Assembly (NCBI GenBank): GCA_900770635.1
Contig: CAAGLB010000078.1
Span: 62,001 to 126,000, forward strand
Length of the DNA stretch: 64,000 bases
Direction of reading: 5' to 3'
Origin: an uncultured Alistipes sp.
GTDB lineage: Bacteria; Bacteroidota; Bacteroidia; Bacteroidales; Rikenellaceae
Below are positions 32,842-41,035 of the stretch, piece by piece. How positions within the stretch are numbered: position 1 is the first letter of the stretch; each line of letters opens with the position of its first letter. The position numbers and the translations under genes are program-made. The notes beneath the pieces were generated by a model. That model did no database searches, was not told where the DNA came from, and saw nothing but the letters and a program-made list of their open reading frames with translations.

Positions 32842-34221
32842 ATGAAGAAGTTTTTTAGCATATTCGCAGTCATGGCCCTCGCCCTTGGCTTTGCAGCCTG
32901 CGAGGAGCCTACAGTAGAGCCACAGCCCGAGGCTAAGAAGCCTACGCTTGCGGCCGACAAGAGCGAGATTGTGGCTAATGGTGCCGACAAGGTGACATTC
33001 ACCGCAACTGTTGATGGCGTTGAGAATGCCGAGATTATGATTATCTCGCTCAAAGACAACTCGGTGCTTAACGACAATACCTTCACCACAACAACACCTG
33101 GCACATACGAGTTCAAGGCTGTCTATGGCAACGAGTCATCAGACGTAGTGGAGATTACGGCTACCGAGACCGAGAAGATCATCTTGCTCGAGGCCGACAA
33201 GAGCGAAATTTTGGCTGACAACACCGAGAGCGTGACATTCACCGTTAAGGTTGATGGCGCAGAGGTTAGCGAGGGTTACGAGATTATTAACCTCAACTAC
33301 AGCGCTGCATTGGAGGCCAACACCTTTGTTTCTGACATAGCTGGCGAGTTCAAGTTCCAGGCTAAGTACGATGGTAAGTGGCTATCGAACGAGGTTACCA
33401 TCACAGCTAAGGCTGTGGAGAAGCCTGTGGAGAAGGAGCTCAAAATTAAAGCAACGCCTAACCGCATCAAAGCAGATGGCTCGGAGGAGGCTGTCTTCAC
33501 AGTATTGTACGGTGAGGATGACGTAACTGCCGATGCTGAGATCTACAACACCGCTACACAGGAGGTTATCGAGAGCAAGAAGTTCTCGTCAACAACCATC
33601 GGCTCATACAACTTCCGTGCTCGCTACAACGGCAAGACTACTGGCGTGAGCGCCACTGTCGAGGTCTACGATCCAGCGCTCGCTGGCAAGTATGAGCTTG
33701 GCACAATCCTCGAGTTCAGCGGCTCGAAGGGTGTTCTCTACGCCATCAAGACCGACAAGAACGGCATTACATGGGGCTACCTATTCTCGATGGACGAGGA
33801 GGACTTGCAGTGGTCAACAAAGTATGAGTGGTGCAACTGCATCAGCGACAAGGGTGCTTGGAACACATACGATCCATTCAACTACTACGGCATGGATATC
33901 AACAACTACCCAGCATTTAAGTGGTGTATGGAGCATGGTGATGACTGGTTCTTGCCTTCATCAAAGGAACTTAATTGGATGTGGGAGGCTATTACCGAAG
34001 GTGCTCGCGACTTCAACGCACCATCAGTAGCAAAGTATAACAAGCTTCTTACCGACAATGGCGGCGAGCCATTCGTTGAGACCTACTATTGGTCGTCAAA
34101 CGAGACATCAGATGATTTGATCGAGGTTATCGCCTTTATGGACGACAGCGTAGTATGTCTTGATCCTGCTAAGGATAACGTATACACTGCACGTGCAGTT
34201 TATCGCTTCCAGGTAGAGTAA
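32842..34221 (+). CDS. Lipoprotein with Ig-like repeats and a C-terminal DUF1566/C-type-lectin-like domain
   Basis: 459 aa. The lipobox is GFAACEEPTVEPQPE. Three Ig-like repeats of ~85 residues begin TLAADKSEIVANGADKVTFT, LLEADKSEILADNTESVTFT and IKATPNRIKADGSEEAVFTV. The last ~180 residues contain GDDWFLPSSKELNWMWEAI, then FVETYYWSSNET and a closing ARAVYRF. This WFLPS...YWSS pattern is that of DUF1566/Lcl-type domains with a C-type-lectin-like fold, used for ligand binding and in some Bacteroidota as the variable target of diversity-generating retroelements. No reverse transcriptase or template repeat is present in the window. Confidence 0.78.
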   Translation: MKKFFSIFAVMALALGFAACEEPTVEPQPEAKKPTLAADKSEIVANGADKVTFTATVDGVENAEIMIISLKDNSVLNDNTFTTTTPGTYEFKAVYGNESSDVVEITATETEKIILLEADKSEILADNTESVTFTVKVDGAEVSEGYEIINLNYSAALEANTFVSDIAGEFKFQAKYDGKWLSNEVTITAKAVEKPVEKELKIKATPNRIKADGSEEAVFTVLYGEDDVTADAEIYNTATQEVIESKKFSSTTIGSYNFRARYNGKTTGVSATVEVYDPALAGKYELGTILEFSGSKGVLYAIKTDKNGITWGYLFSMDEEDLQWSTKYEWCNCISDKGAWNTYDPFNYYGMDINNYPAFKWCMEHGDDWFLPSSKELNWMWEAITEGARDFNAPSVAKYNKLLTDNGGEPFVETYYWSSNETSDDLIEVIAFMDDSVVCLDPAKDNVYTARAVYRFQVE

Positions 34222-34241
34222 TAAAAATACCAAAAGTTTCA

Positions 34242-34279
34242 AGACGGGGTGTCAGACGATGACACTCCGTTTTGTTTTT
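34242..34279 (+). terminator. Terminator of the lipoprotein pair
   Basis: AGACGGGGTGTCA pairs with TGACACTCCGTTTT (one G-T and a slip) and runs into TTTTGTTTTT. The T-tract is also part of the thiL promoter (-33 TTTG at 34271-34274). Confidence 0.8.
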
Positions 34280-34301
34280 AATAGGTTTATCCCTATCTTT
34301 G
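34271..34301 (+). promoter_or_regulatory. thiL promoter, predicted leaderless
   Basis: TTTG at 34271-34274, a 19-base spacer, and TATCTTTG at 34294-34301. The thiL ATG is only four bases further (CACT). No ribosome-binding site can fit. Confidence 0.78.
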
Positions 34302-34305
34302 CACT

Positions 34306-35241
34306 ATGAAAAAGTCGGAATTTGGATTTATTGGCGATATAGCCACAATGTTTGGTGCACTACCCCACTCGGGCTTCGAGCCTATTGGCGACGACTGCAC
34401 GGTGCTACCTATGGGCGATGAGGCGTTGGTGATGACCACCGACATGCTCATCGAGGATGTTCACTTCTTGCGCTTCGCATCGTCAGCCGAGGAGGTGGGC
34501 AACAAGAGCCTCATGGTAAACATCTCAGATGTGGCGGCTATGGGCGCTAAGCCTGTGGCTACGCTCCTAAGTATCGCCCTACCCGAGTCGGCACAGGGCG
34601 AATGGGCCGAGCACTTCATGCGTGGCTACTACGAGGCATCAGAGCGTGAGGGTGTAGCATTGGTTGGTGGCGACACCACAGCCTCTAAAGATAAGATTGC
34701 TATTAACGTGGTGGCGATAGGACGTGCTCCATTGGCAAATATCAAGCGCCGTAGCGATGCTAAGGTGGGTGACGTTGTGGCAGTTACTGGCAAGCTCGGC
34801 ACATCATCAAAGGGATTGGTTGACATAATGTTTGGCGACCTTAACACCTCGGCAGCAAAGATACATCGACGTGGTCAGGCACGCACAGCGGAGGGAGCAT
34901 GGCTCGGCACACGCAGCGAGGTGCACGCCATGATGGACATCTCTGACGGCATAGCCTCGGACATCAAGCATATCATGGAGCTATCGAAGGTGGGCGCTGA
35001 GATACGCCTCGAAAAGATACCCACAGACTACGACATACGCTTTGCCACGACGGGTGGCGAAGATTACGAATTGCTACTTACTGTAGATAGTGCCTCATTC
35101 GACATCGTTGCCGAGGAGCTATACAAGGCTACGGGGACAACGCTCACGGCAATAGGCACAATAACCGAGGGTGACACACTATCGTGGCTCGATAATGGTG
35201 CACCCACAGAGCTTGAATTAAAGGGATTTACGCACTTTTAG
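34306..35241 (+). CDS. thiL: Thiamine-monophosphate kinase
   Basis: 311 aa. AIR synthase-like fold (PurM superfamily): FGFIGDIATMFG, the metal/ATP-binding block IGDDCTVLPMGDEALVMTTD, MLIEDVHFL, VNISDVAAMGAKP and GGDTTASKD, then MMDISDGIASDIKH and GGEDYELL near the C-terminus. It phosphorylates thiamine monophosphate to the active cofactor thiamine diphosphate. It is the only thiamine gene here. The last 14 bases overlap the 3' end of the convergent flippase gene. Confidence 0.96.
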   Translation: MKKSEFGFIGDIATMFGALPHSGFEPIGDDCTVLPMGDEALVMTTDMLIEDVHFLRFASSAEEVGNKSLMVNISDVAAMGAKPVATLLSIALPESAQGEWAEHFMRGYYEASEREGVALVGGDTTASKDKIAINVVAIGRAPLANIKRRSDAKVGDVVAVTGKLGTSSKGLVDIMFGDLNTSAAKIHRRGQARTAEGAWLGTRSEVHAMMDISDGIASDIKHIMELSKVGAEIRLEKIPTDYDIRFATTGGEDYELLLTVDSASFDIVAEELYKATGTTLTAIGTITEGDTLSWLDNGAPTELELKGFTHF

Positions 35242-36682
35242 ACCTAAGCTCACGAAGAAGAGTAACGGCCTCGTTAAAGGCACGAAGGCGGAAGGTATAG
35301 GCCAGGGCGGCATAGGAGATAGCGCCGATAGCAACATCGGCCACGAGGTGTGCTCCGCACGACAACGCCGACAGCAGAGGGTTAAGAGTATGGAGGGCTG
35401 CAAACATGGCAACAGCAACAAATAGTTGCGGCATGAGAGCACGAAGAACTGAGCCCACACCAATATTTAAATAGCGCATGGCTGCTGCGAGATTTACAAT
35501 AAAATCTACGGTAGCCATCGTTGTCATACCCCAAGCCACAGCCGTGATGCCCTGAGGGATAGTGATGGCAAGTATGATGGTCATGACGATGCGCTTAACG
35601 ACTTCCAAGCGTAGGATAACACGTCCGTCGCTCTTTACCTTTATTATATTATAGGAAACAGCGGCCAGAGGATAGAACAAGCCCGAGAGCGCCAAGATCT
35701 TGAAATAGGGAACTGTGGGCATCCACTTGTCGCCAAGCAACAGCATAAACATCTCGGGGGCAATAGCCACAAAGCCGAGCATAAGGGGGAATAAGACAAA
35801 CGACAAGAGGTTGATAATGCGCAGATAGCCCGCAGCAAACTTATCGCTCGAGTCAGCAATCTTGGCAAGAGCAGGATATGTCACACCCTGCACCGCCTGC
35901 ACCGACGATGTCACGGGCAGGTCCTTGAGCTTCTGCGCCTGCGAGTAGAAGCCGAGCGAATGCGCCGAATATATCTTACCGATAAATAGCTGAGCTACAT
36001 TATTATACACAGCCGATATTAGATCAGTAGCAAGCAGACGTAGGCTAAAGGGTGCCATGCTACGTAGTAGCGCTATACTGAAGCGCTCCGTACTACGCCA
36101 ACGACGTATCCACCAGAAAGCCGCCGCCTTAATGCCCATCATAAGGAGTCGCTGTGCCACGAGCGACCAGATGCCACACCCAGCAAGCGCCATGACCACA
36201 GCTATAATACCGCTAATAAGCGATGAGGCAAATACAATTTTTGAGAGGAGCGCAAACCTAAACTCACGGGTAAACATCACCGTCTGCACCACACATAGCG
36301 AGTTGATAGGCAGCACCAAAAACAACACAGGGGCTATAGTTGCTATGATAGGCTGCTCGTAGAACGATGCCAAGGGATAGGCCAGCGCAACGAGCACAAC
36401 ATACAACACAACAGACATAGCCACATTGAAGCCGAGCACCGAGCGATACTCGCCATCAGTGGGGTTCTCCTTGCGAATGAGCGTCTGCGAGAAGCCACTA
36501 TCTACAATCGTGAGAGCGACGGAGGTAAAGAACGTTAGGATAGCCATCACGCCAAAGTCGGCAGGGGCAAGCTGGCGAGCAACTATGATGCTGACGACCA
36601 TCTGCACGACCATCGAAAGGAGCTTCTCGGAAAAGCTCCAAGCAACACCGCTCACCACCCTATGTTCCAACTTCTCGGCCAT
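35228..36682 (-). CDS. Polysaccharide flippase (Wzx/MOP superfamily)
   Basis: 484 aa, about 12-14 membrane helices. It begins VVSGVAWSFSEKLLSMVVQM and continues ARQLAPADFGVMAILTFFTS, the typical first two helices and 'LGPADFG' turn of Wzx/RfbX (Polysacc_synt family), with a later SLGFYSQAQKLKDLPV motif that is characteristic of the WzxC-like branch. It flips lipid-linked oligosaccharides across the inner membrane for O-antigen, capsule or exopolysaccharide assembly. It starts 3 bases after aroQ ends, on the same strand. No glycan biosynthesis cluster surrounds it, so the cargo is unknown. Confidence 0.9.
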   Translation of the reverse strand: MAEKLEHRVVSGVAWSFSEKLLSMVVQMVVSIIVARQLAPADFGVMAILTFFTSVALTIVDSGFSQTLIRKENPTDGEYRSVLGFNVAMSVVLYVVLVALAYPLASFYEQPIIATIAPVLFLVLPINSLCVVQTVMFTREFRFALLSKIVFASSLISGIIAVVMALAGCGIWSLVAQRLLMMGIKAAAFWWIRRWRSTERFSIALLRSMAPFSLRLLATDLISAVYNNVAQLFIGKIYSAHSLGFYSQAQKLKDLPVTSSVQAVQGVTYPALAKIADSSDKFAAGYLRIINLLSFVLFPLMLGFVAIAPEMFMLLLGDKWMPTVPYFKILALSGLFYPLAAVSYNIIKVKSDGRVILRLEVVKRIVMTIILAITIPQGITAVAWGMTTMATVDFIVNLAAAMRYLNIGVGSVLRALMPQLFVAVAMFAALHTLNPLLSALSCGAHLVADVAIGAISYAALAYTFRLRAFNEAVTLLRELRSKSA

Positions 36683-36685
36683 AGG

Positions 36686-37102
36686 CTAACCTACAAAATA
36701 CTGAATAGCAAGATCATACGACCTTAGACCGAAGCCCATGATTGTGCCTACGGCCTTGGGGGCAATCATCGACACATGGCGAAACTCCTCACGACTAAGG
36801 ATTGAGGATATGTGCACCTCGACAACAGACGTAGCGATAGCTGCCACAGCATCGTGCAGCACCACAGAGGTATGGGTATATCCTCCTGCGTTGAGCACAA
36901 CACCATCGTAGCGTCCATCGCTCTCCTGAAGCTTTGTCACAAGCTCACCCTCGACATTCGACTGGTAGTAGTCGATAGTATGCTCCGAATAACGTGCACG
37001 AAGAGCCTCGAGGTAGTCCTCGAAGCTCTCGTGTCCGTATATCTCAGGTTGGCGACGCCCCAACAAGTTGAGGTTCGCACCGTTGATAATCAAAATTTTC
37101 AT
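36686..37102 (-). CDS. aroQ: 3-dehydroquinate dehydratase, type II
   Basis: 138 aa, the size of the dodecameric type II enzyme. Motifs: INGANLNLLGRRQPEIYG (catalytic Arg/Tyr loop), VVLNAGGYTHTSVVLHDA (substrate-binding Asn), VEVHISSILSREEFRH (catalytic His). It converts 3-dehydroquinate to 3-dehydroshikimate in the shikimate pathway. The flippase gene follows after three bases. The copy-3 hairpin element lies 45 bases upstream, behind buk. Confidence 0.97.
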   Translation of the reverse strand: MKILIINGANLNLLGRRQPEIYGHESFEDYLEALRARYSEHTIDYYQSNVEGELVTKLQESDGRYDGVVLNAGGYTHTSVVLHDAVAAIATSVVEVHISSILSREEFRHVSMIAPKAVGTIMGFGLRSYDLAIQYFVG

Positions 37103-37146
37103 CGCCTAAAAATTTAGCGAAAATTTAGCACCTAGATTAGCGCACT

Positions 37147-37275
37147 AATTTCTTGTTAGAAGGCATTAGATACAACGCTCGGCGAAATTGGTGTCGATGG
37201 GCTGTACTTGAGCGTACTGCCCATTGACAACATATTTCGTTAGCGGCAGTAGATGATGCCTTATCACAATAAATT
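37147..37275 (-). repeat. Stop-codon hairpin element, copy 3 (behind buk)
   Basis: 129 bp. Outer arms AATTTCTTGT / ACAATAAATT (two mismatches), GGCATT/GATGCC, AGAT/AGAT loop, and the apical stem GATGGGC-TGTAC/GTAC-TGCCCATT. Edge inside the TAA stop of buk. Confidence 0.9.
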
Positions 37276-38341
37276 AATACTCTTTGGCAACAGTCTCACC
37301 CTTCAAAACTCGAAGTGCGTTCTCTGCCAACGACTCAAGCTCGTTCTCGCCAGGATAGATCTTGATAGGAGCAAGGAACTTACAGTAGTCGATGATAACA
37401 TCGTTAACGCAGTCGTTCCAAGCGATACCACCTGTGAGAAGGATAGCATCAACCTTACCCTTTAATACAACAGCCATCTCGCCGATGTACTTAGCAACAG
37501 AGTAAGCCATAGCGTCGAGCATGAAGCGAGCCTCCTGGTCGCCATTTGCTGCACGTACCTCGTTGAGCTCCTGAACATTGTTGCAGTTTACGTGGTCAAC
37601 AAGACCGCCCTTACCTGCCAACAACTTCTTGATCTCAGCCTTGTCGTACTTGCCTGAGAAGCAGAGGTCAACAAGGTCGCCTGCTGGCAAGCAACCAGCA
37701 CGCTCTGGAGCCAATGGGCCATCGCCATCGAGTGCGTTGTTAGTATCAACAACACGGCCCTGGAGGTGAGCAGAAACAGAGATACCGCCACCCATGTGTA
37801 CAACAACAAGGTTGAGCTCCTCGTAAGGACGACCTACCTCCTTAGCATAGCGGCGAGCGATAGCCTTCTGGTTCAAGGCGTGGAAGATAGAGCGACGTGG
37901 AAGCTCCTTAAGACCGCTAACACGTGCCATATCCTGCAACTCATCAACAACAACAGGATCAGCGATATAAGCCTCAACGCCTGCCTCGTCAGCAATGCGA
38001 CGAGCGATGAGTGCGCCAAGGTTACTTGCATGCTGGCGCTTAGGTGCTACGAGGTCAGCAATCATAGCCTCGCCAACACGGTAAACACCACCCTCGATAG
38101 GACGCATCAAGCCACCACGACCGATGACAGCATCCAACGACTTAAGCTCGATGCCATCAGCCTTCATTGCGTCGAGGATAATCTGCAAACGCCACTCGAG
38201 CTGGTCAGCAACAGAGGCAAACTGCGCAATCTCCTCGGCAGAGTGGCTGAGCTTCAAAGTCTTAACCTGCTCCATGTCCTCAAACACAGCAACCTTAGTA
38301 GAGGTAGAGCCTGGGTTAATTGTCAATATTCTGTAAGCCAT
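37274..38341 (-). CDS. buk: Butyrate kinase
   Basis: 355 aa. ASKHA acetokinase fold: TINPGSTSTKVAVFE (phosphate 1 site), DAVIGRGGLMRPIEGG, VVHMGGGISVSAH (phosphate 2), CLPAGDLVDLCFSG, and AILLTGGIAWND (adenosine site). It makes ATP and butyrate (or a branched-chain acid such as isobutyrate/isovalerate) from the acyl phosphate. It lies 28 bases after ptb, which provides the acyl phosphate, so the pair forms a substrate-level phosphorylation route. The TAA stop lies at the edge of a long-hairpin element. Confidence 0.95.
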   Translation of the reverse strand: MAYRILTINPGSTSTKVAVFEDMEQVKTLKLSHSAEEIAQFASVADQLEWRLQIILDAMKADGIELKSLDAVIGRGGLMRPIEGGVYRVGEAMIADLVAPKRQHASNLGALIARRIADEAGVEAYIADPVVVDELQDMARVSGLKELPRRSIFHALNQKAIARRYAKEVGRPYEELNLVVVHMGGGISVSAHLQGRVVDTNNALDGDGPLAPERAGCLPAGDLVDLCFSGKYDKAEIKKLLAGKGGLVDHVNCNNVQELNEVRAANGDQEARFMLDAMAYSVAKYIGEMAVVLKGKVDAILLTGGIAWNDCVNDVIIDYCKFLAPIKIYPGENELESLAENALRVLKGETVAKEY

Positions 38342-38369
38342 AATGTTAAGCTATTAACTTAGTTCAAAA

Positions 38370-39272
38370 TTATTTTGCTGACAAGCAAGCCAAAGCGATT
38401 GAGTAAAGCTTAGTCTTAGTTGAGTCGCCACGTGAAGTGAGTACACATGGAGCAGTAGGACCAGCAACCATAGCTGCAAGCTCAGCGCCACCAAACTTAG
38501 AGCAAGCCTTGAAGAATACGTTACCTGACTCGAGGTTAGGGAACAACATACAGTCTGCGTCACCAGCAACAGGACCTGTAAGCTTCTTAATCTTAACAGA
38601 CTCCTCGTCGATAGCTACGTCCAATGCCAAAGGACCCTGGAACAAAGCGTTGCCAAGCTCGCCAGCCTGACCGAGGTCAGAGAGCTCCTTAGCCTCAACT
38701 GAGCTAACAACCTTTGGAAGAAGCTGCTCTGATGGAGCAAGCAAAGCCACCTTAGGCTGCTCGATGCCGAGGTTGTTAGCAGTCTGGATAAGATACTTAG
38801 CAATCTGCTTCTTCTGCTCGAGTGATGGGCATGGAAGAACAGCTACGTCGCTCACTACAAGAAGCTTGTGGTAAGCAGGAACCTCCAAAACTGTAACGTG
38901 GCTAAGAACAGTGCCCTGTGGCAACAAGCCCCACTCCTTGTTCAAGATACCACGCATATACTTATCTGTTGGCACAACGCCCTTCATCAAAACGTCGTAC
39001 TCGCCATTGTGAACAGCCTTAACTGCAATCTCAACAGCCTTAACATCCTCAGACTCAGGGATGATAGTATACTGGTTGATATCTACGCCCTCAGCCTCGC
39101 AAGACTTCTTAATCTCCTCAGGGTCACCAACCAAAGTTACGTCAGCAAGACCTGCCTTGATAGCCATATCGGTAGCACCGATAGAGTGAGTATCCTGACC
39201 GTAAGCCACAATCATCTTCTTCTTACCACGTGCGACAGCTGCCGCTACGAGCTCGTCCAAATGCTTAATCAT
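38370..39272 (-). CDS. ptb: Phosphate butyryltransferase (phosphate acyltransferase)
   Basis: 300 aa. PTA_PTB family: KKKMIVAYGQDTHSIGATDM at the start, TLVGDPEEIKKSC, VLMKGVVPTDKYMRGIL, LLVVSDVAVLPCPSLEQK and a C-terminal ANVFFKACSKFGGAELA-like block with GPTAPCVLTSRGDSTKTKLY. It exchanges CoA for phosphate on butyryl-CoA (or branched-chain acyl-CoA). With buk downstream it forms the Ptb-Buk pathway. A long hairpin at 39375-39434 lies between it and ackA. Confidence 0.92.
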   Translation of the reverse strand: MIKHLDELVAAAVARGKKKMIVAYGQDTHSIGATDMAIKAGLADVTLVGDPEEIKKSCEAEGVDINQYTIIPESEDVKAVEIAVKAVHNGEYDVLMKGVVPTDKYMRGILNKEWGLLPQGTVLSHVTVLEVPAYHKLLVVSDVAVLPCPSLEQKKQIAKYLIQTANNLGIEQPKVALLAPSEQLLPKVVSSVEAKELSDLGQAGELGNALFQGPLALDVAIDEESVKIKKLTGPVAGDADCMLFPNLESGNVFFKACSKFGGAELAAMVAGPTAPCVLTSRGDSTKTKLYSIALACLSAK

Positions 39273-39374
39273 AGTAGTTTTAGTTTTATTGTTAGTTAAA
39301 TTTATACGAATAAAGTAGTGTTGCGCTCAAAATCCGTTAAATCTATGTTAAAGAATTTGAGCTATTTTTAGGCT

Positions 39375-39434
39375 TGCTGCTAAAGGCAAACCGCAGCATA
39401 CTGGGGCGTATGTGAGGATTTGCCTTTAGCAGCA
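39375..39434 (-). terminator. Long hairpin between ackA and ptb
   Basis: TGCTGCTAAAGGCAAA pairs without mismatch to TTTGCCTTTAGCAGCA, with an inner stem GCAGCATAC / GTATGTGAGG partly paired. No T-tract follows directly. It may end ackA transcripts, protect their 3' end, or attenuate read-through to ptb. Confidence 0.6.
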
Positions 39435-39453
39435 TAACGCCAAAAGAGCCAAA

Positions 39454-40662
39454 TTATTTGGCATTGACCAAGCGGAAGGTATCTTTTGCAATAACCAACT
39501 CCTCATCAGTGCAAATAACGGCAGCCTTAACACGTGAGCCCTCCTTAGAAATCTCATAGTCTGTGCCACGCTTACCACGGTTACGAACCTCGTCGAACTC
39601 AAGGCCCATGAACTCCATGTTGCGCAAAACGTACTCACGAACCTCTGGAGAGTTCTCGCCAACACCACCAGTGAAGATTACGAGGTCAACACCACCCATC
39701 TCGGCAGCATACTCACCCACAAACTTCTTGATGCGGTTGCCATACATGTCACGAGCGATGATAGCACGCTCGTTGCCCTCATCGTAAGCAGCGTCGATAT
39801 CACGCATATCGCTTGATATGCCTGTAAGGCCCTGAACACCAGACTTCTTATTGAGCATGTTGTCGAGCTCAGCGTATGACATACCCTCCTTCTGAGCGAT
39901 GTATGTTGCTGCGCTAACATCCATAGAACCAGCACGAGTACCCATCACAAGACCATCGAGTGGCGAGAAGCCCATAGATGTGTCGTATGACTTACCATTC
40001 TTGATGGCTGTAACAGATGCACCGTTACCGATGTGGCAAGTAACGATTTTTGAGTTCTCGAAATCGAGGCCGAACATCTCAGCACCTACACGTGCAACAA
40101 ACTTGTGGCTTGTACCGTGGAAACCATACTTACGAACACGATACTTCTCGTAGTACTCGTAAGGGATAGCATACAAATAGTTGATCGCTGGAATAGTGTG
40201 GTGGAACGATGTGTCGAACACAGCTACCTGCTTAATACCTGGCAACACCTTCTCCATTGAGAGGATACCCTCGAGGTTCGCTGGGTTGTGCAAAGGAGCG
40301 ATAGTGTACAACGACTCGATCTTAGCCTTAACCTCCTCGTCAACGAGGCAGCTGTCGTGGAAGAACTCGCCACCATGTGCCACACGGTGACCAGCAGCCT
40401 TAAGCTCGTCGAGCGACTTGATTACGCCGTGCTTCTCGTCAGTAAGTGCGTCGAGAACAAGACGAATACCTGTTGTGTGGTCAGGAATTGGGCAGTGAAG
40501 CTCAAACTTATCCTTACCCTGAGGCTTGTGAGTAAGATCACCCTCAGCCAAACCGATACGCTCTACCAAGCCCTTGGCAAGTAGAGTCTGCGACTGCTCC
40601 TGAACATCGAGTACCTGGTACTTGATAGACGAGCTACCGCAGTTGAGAACAAGAATTACCAT
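39454..40662 (-). CDS. ackA: Acetate kinase
   Basis: 402 aa, full length. VLNCGSSSIKYQVLD (phosphate 1), AHGGEFFHDS (the conserved HGG), FDTSFHHTIP, YGFHGTSHKFV, CHIGNGASVTAIKNGKSYDT (phosphate 2) and IFTGGVGENSPEVRE (adenosine site). It converts acetyl phosphate and ADP to acetate and ATP. The usual partner pta is not adjacent. Instead ptb-buk follow on the same strand after a 181-base gap containing a hairpin. A TACCTTTG -7 box is at 40730-40737 on the minus strand. Confidence 0.97.
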   Translation of the reverse strand: MVILVLNCGSSSIKYQVLDVQEQSQTLLAKGLVERIGLAEGDLTHKPQGKDKFELHCPIPDHTTGIRLVLDALTDEKHGVIKSLDELKAAGHRVAHGGEFFHDSCLVDEEVKAKIESLYTIAPLHNPANLEGILSMEKVLPGIKQVAVFDTSFHHTIPAINYLYAIPYEYYEKYRVRKYGFHGTSHKFVARVGAEMFGLDFENSKIVTCHIGNGASVTAIKNGKSYDTSMGFSPLDGLVMGTRAGSMDVSAATYIAQKEGMSYAELDNMLNKKSGVQGLTGISSDMRDIDAAYDEGNERAIIARDMYGNRIKKFVGEYAAEMGGVDLVIFTGGVGENSPEVREYVLRNMEFMGLEFDEVRNRGKRGTDYEISKEGSRVKAAVICTDEELVIAKDTFRLVNAK

Positions 40663-41035
40663 GTTGATATAGTTTTAGTTAAATACGTTGACTCCGTCAG
40701 TGAAGGGATAGCTTCCCCTTAAAACTCAACAAAGGTAATAATTTTAGTGCGATTCTCCAACTATTTATCACGTTATTTCAATGTTATTTTTCTAACAGCC
40801 AATTAAAGCGAAATAGTGGGTATTTTTTATTCTTATCTGAAGTGAAAATTTAGTCTTTAACCCACTTCTTATATATGCTATTTTTTGACAGTTTTACGCA
40901 TACACCAAGCAGCATACGCAAAATAAAAGTAGGGCTTTGCTTCCACCTTTGAAAAAGATTTATTATATTTGCACGAATAAGTGCGTGTAGCACACAAGCG
41001 CACACGCACGATAACCAATCTAAAACACGAAAGCG
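40663..41035. promoter_or_regulatory. Divergent intergenic region, ackA / DUF349 gene
   Basis: AT-rich, no gene seen. Minus strand TACCTTTG at 40730-40737 for ackA. Plus strand TATATTTG at 40964-40971 for the DUF349 gene. TTTG copies at 40936 and 40948 are candidates for the -33 element, but neither spacing is ideal. Confidence 0.55.

Noticed and set aside
34306..35241. TPP riboswitch upstream of thiL
   Set aside because: Only four bases lie between the promoter box and the start codon, so there is no space for an aptamer.
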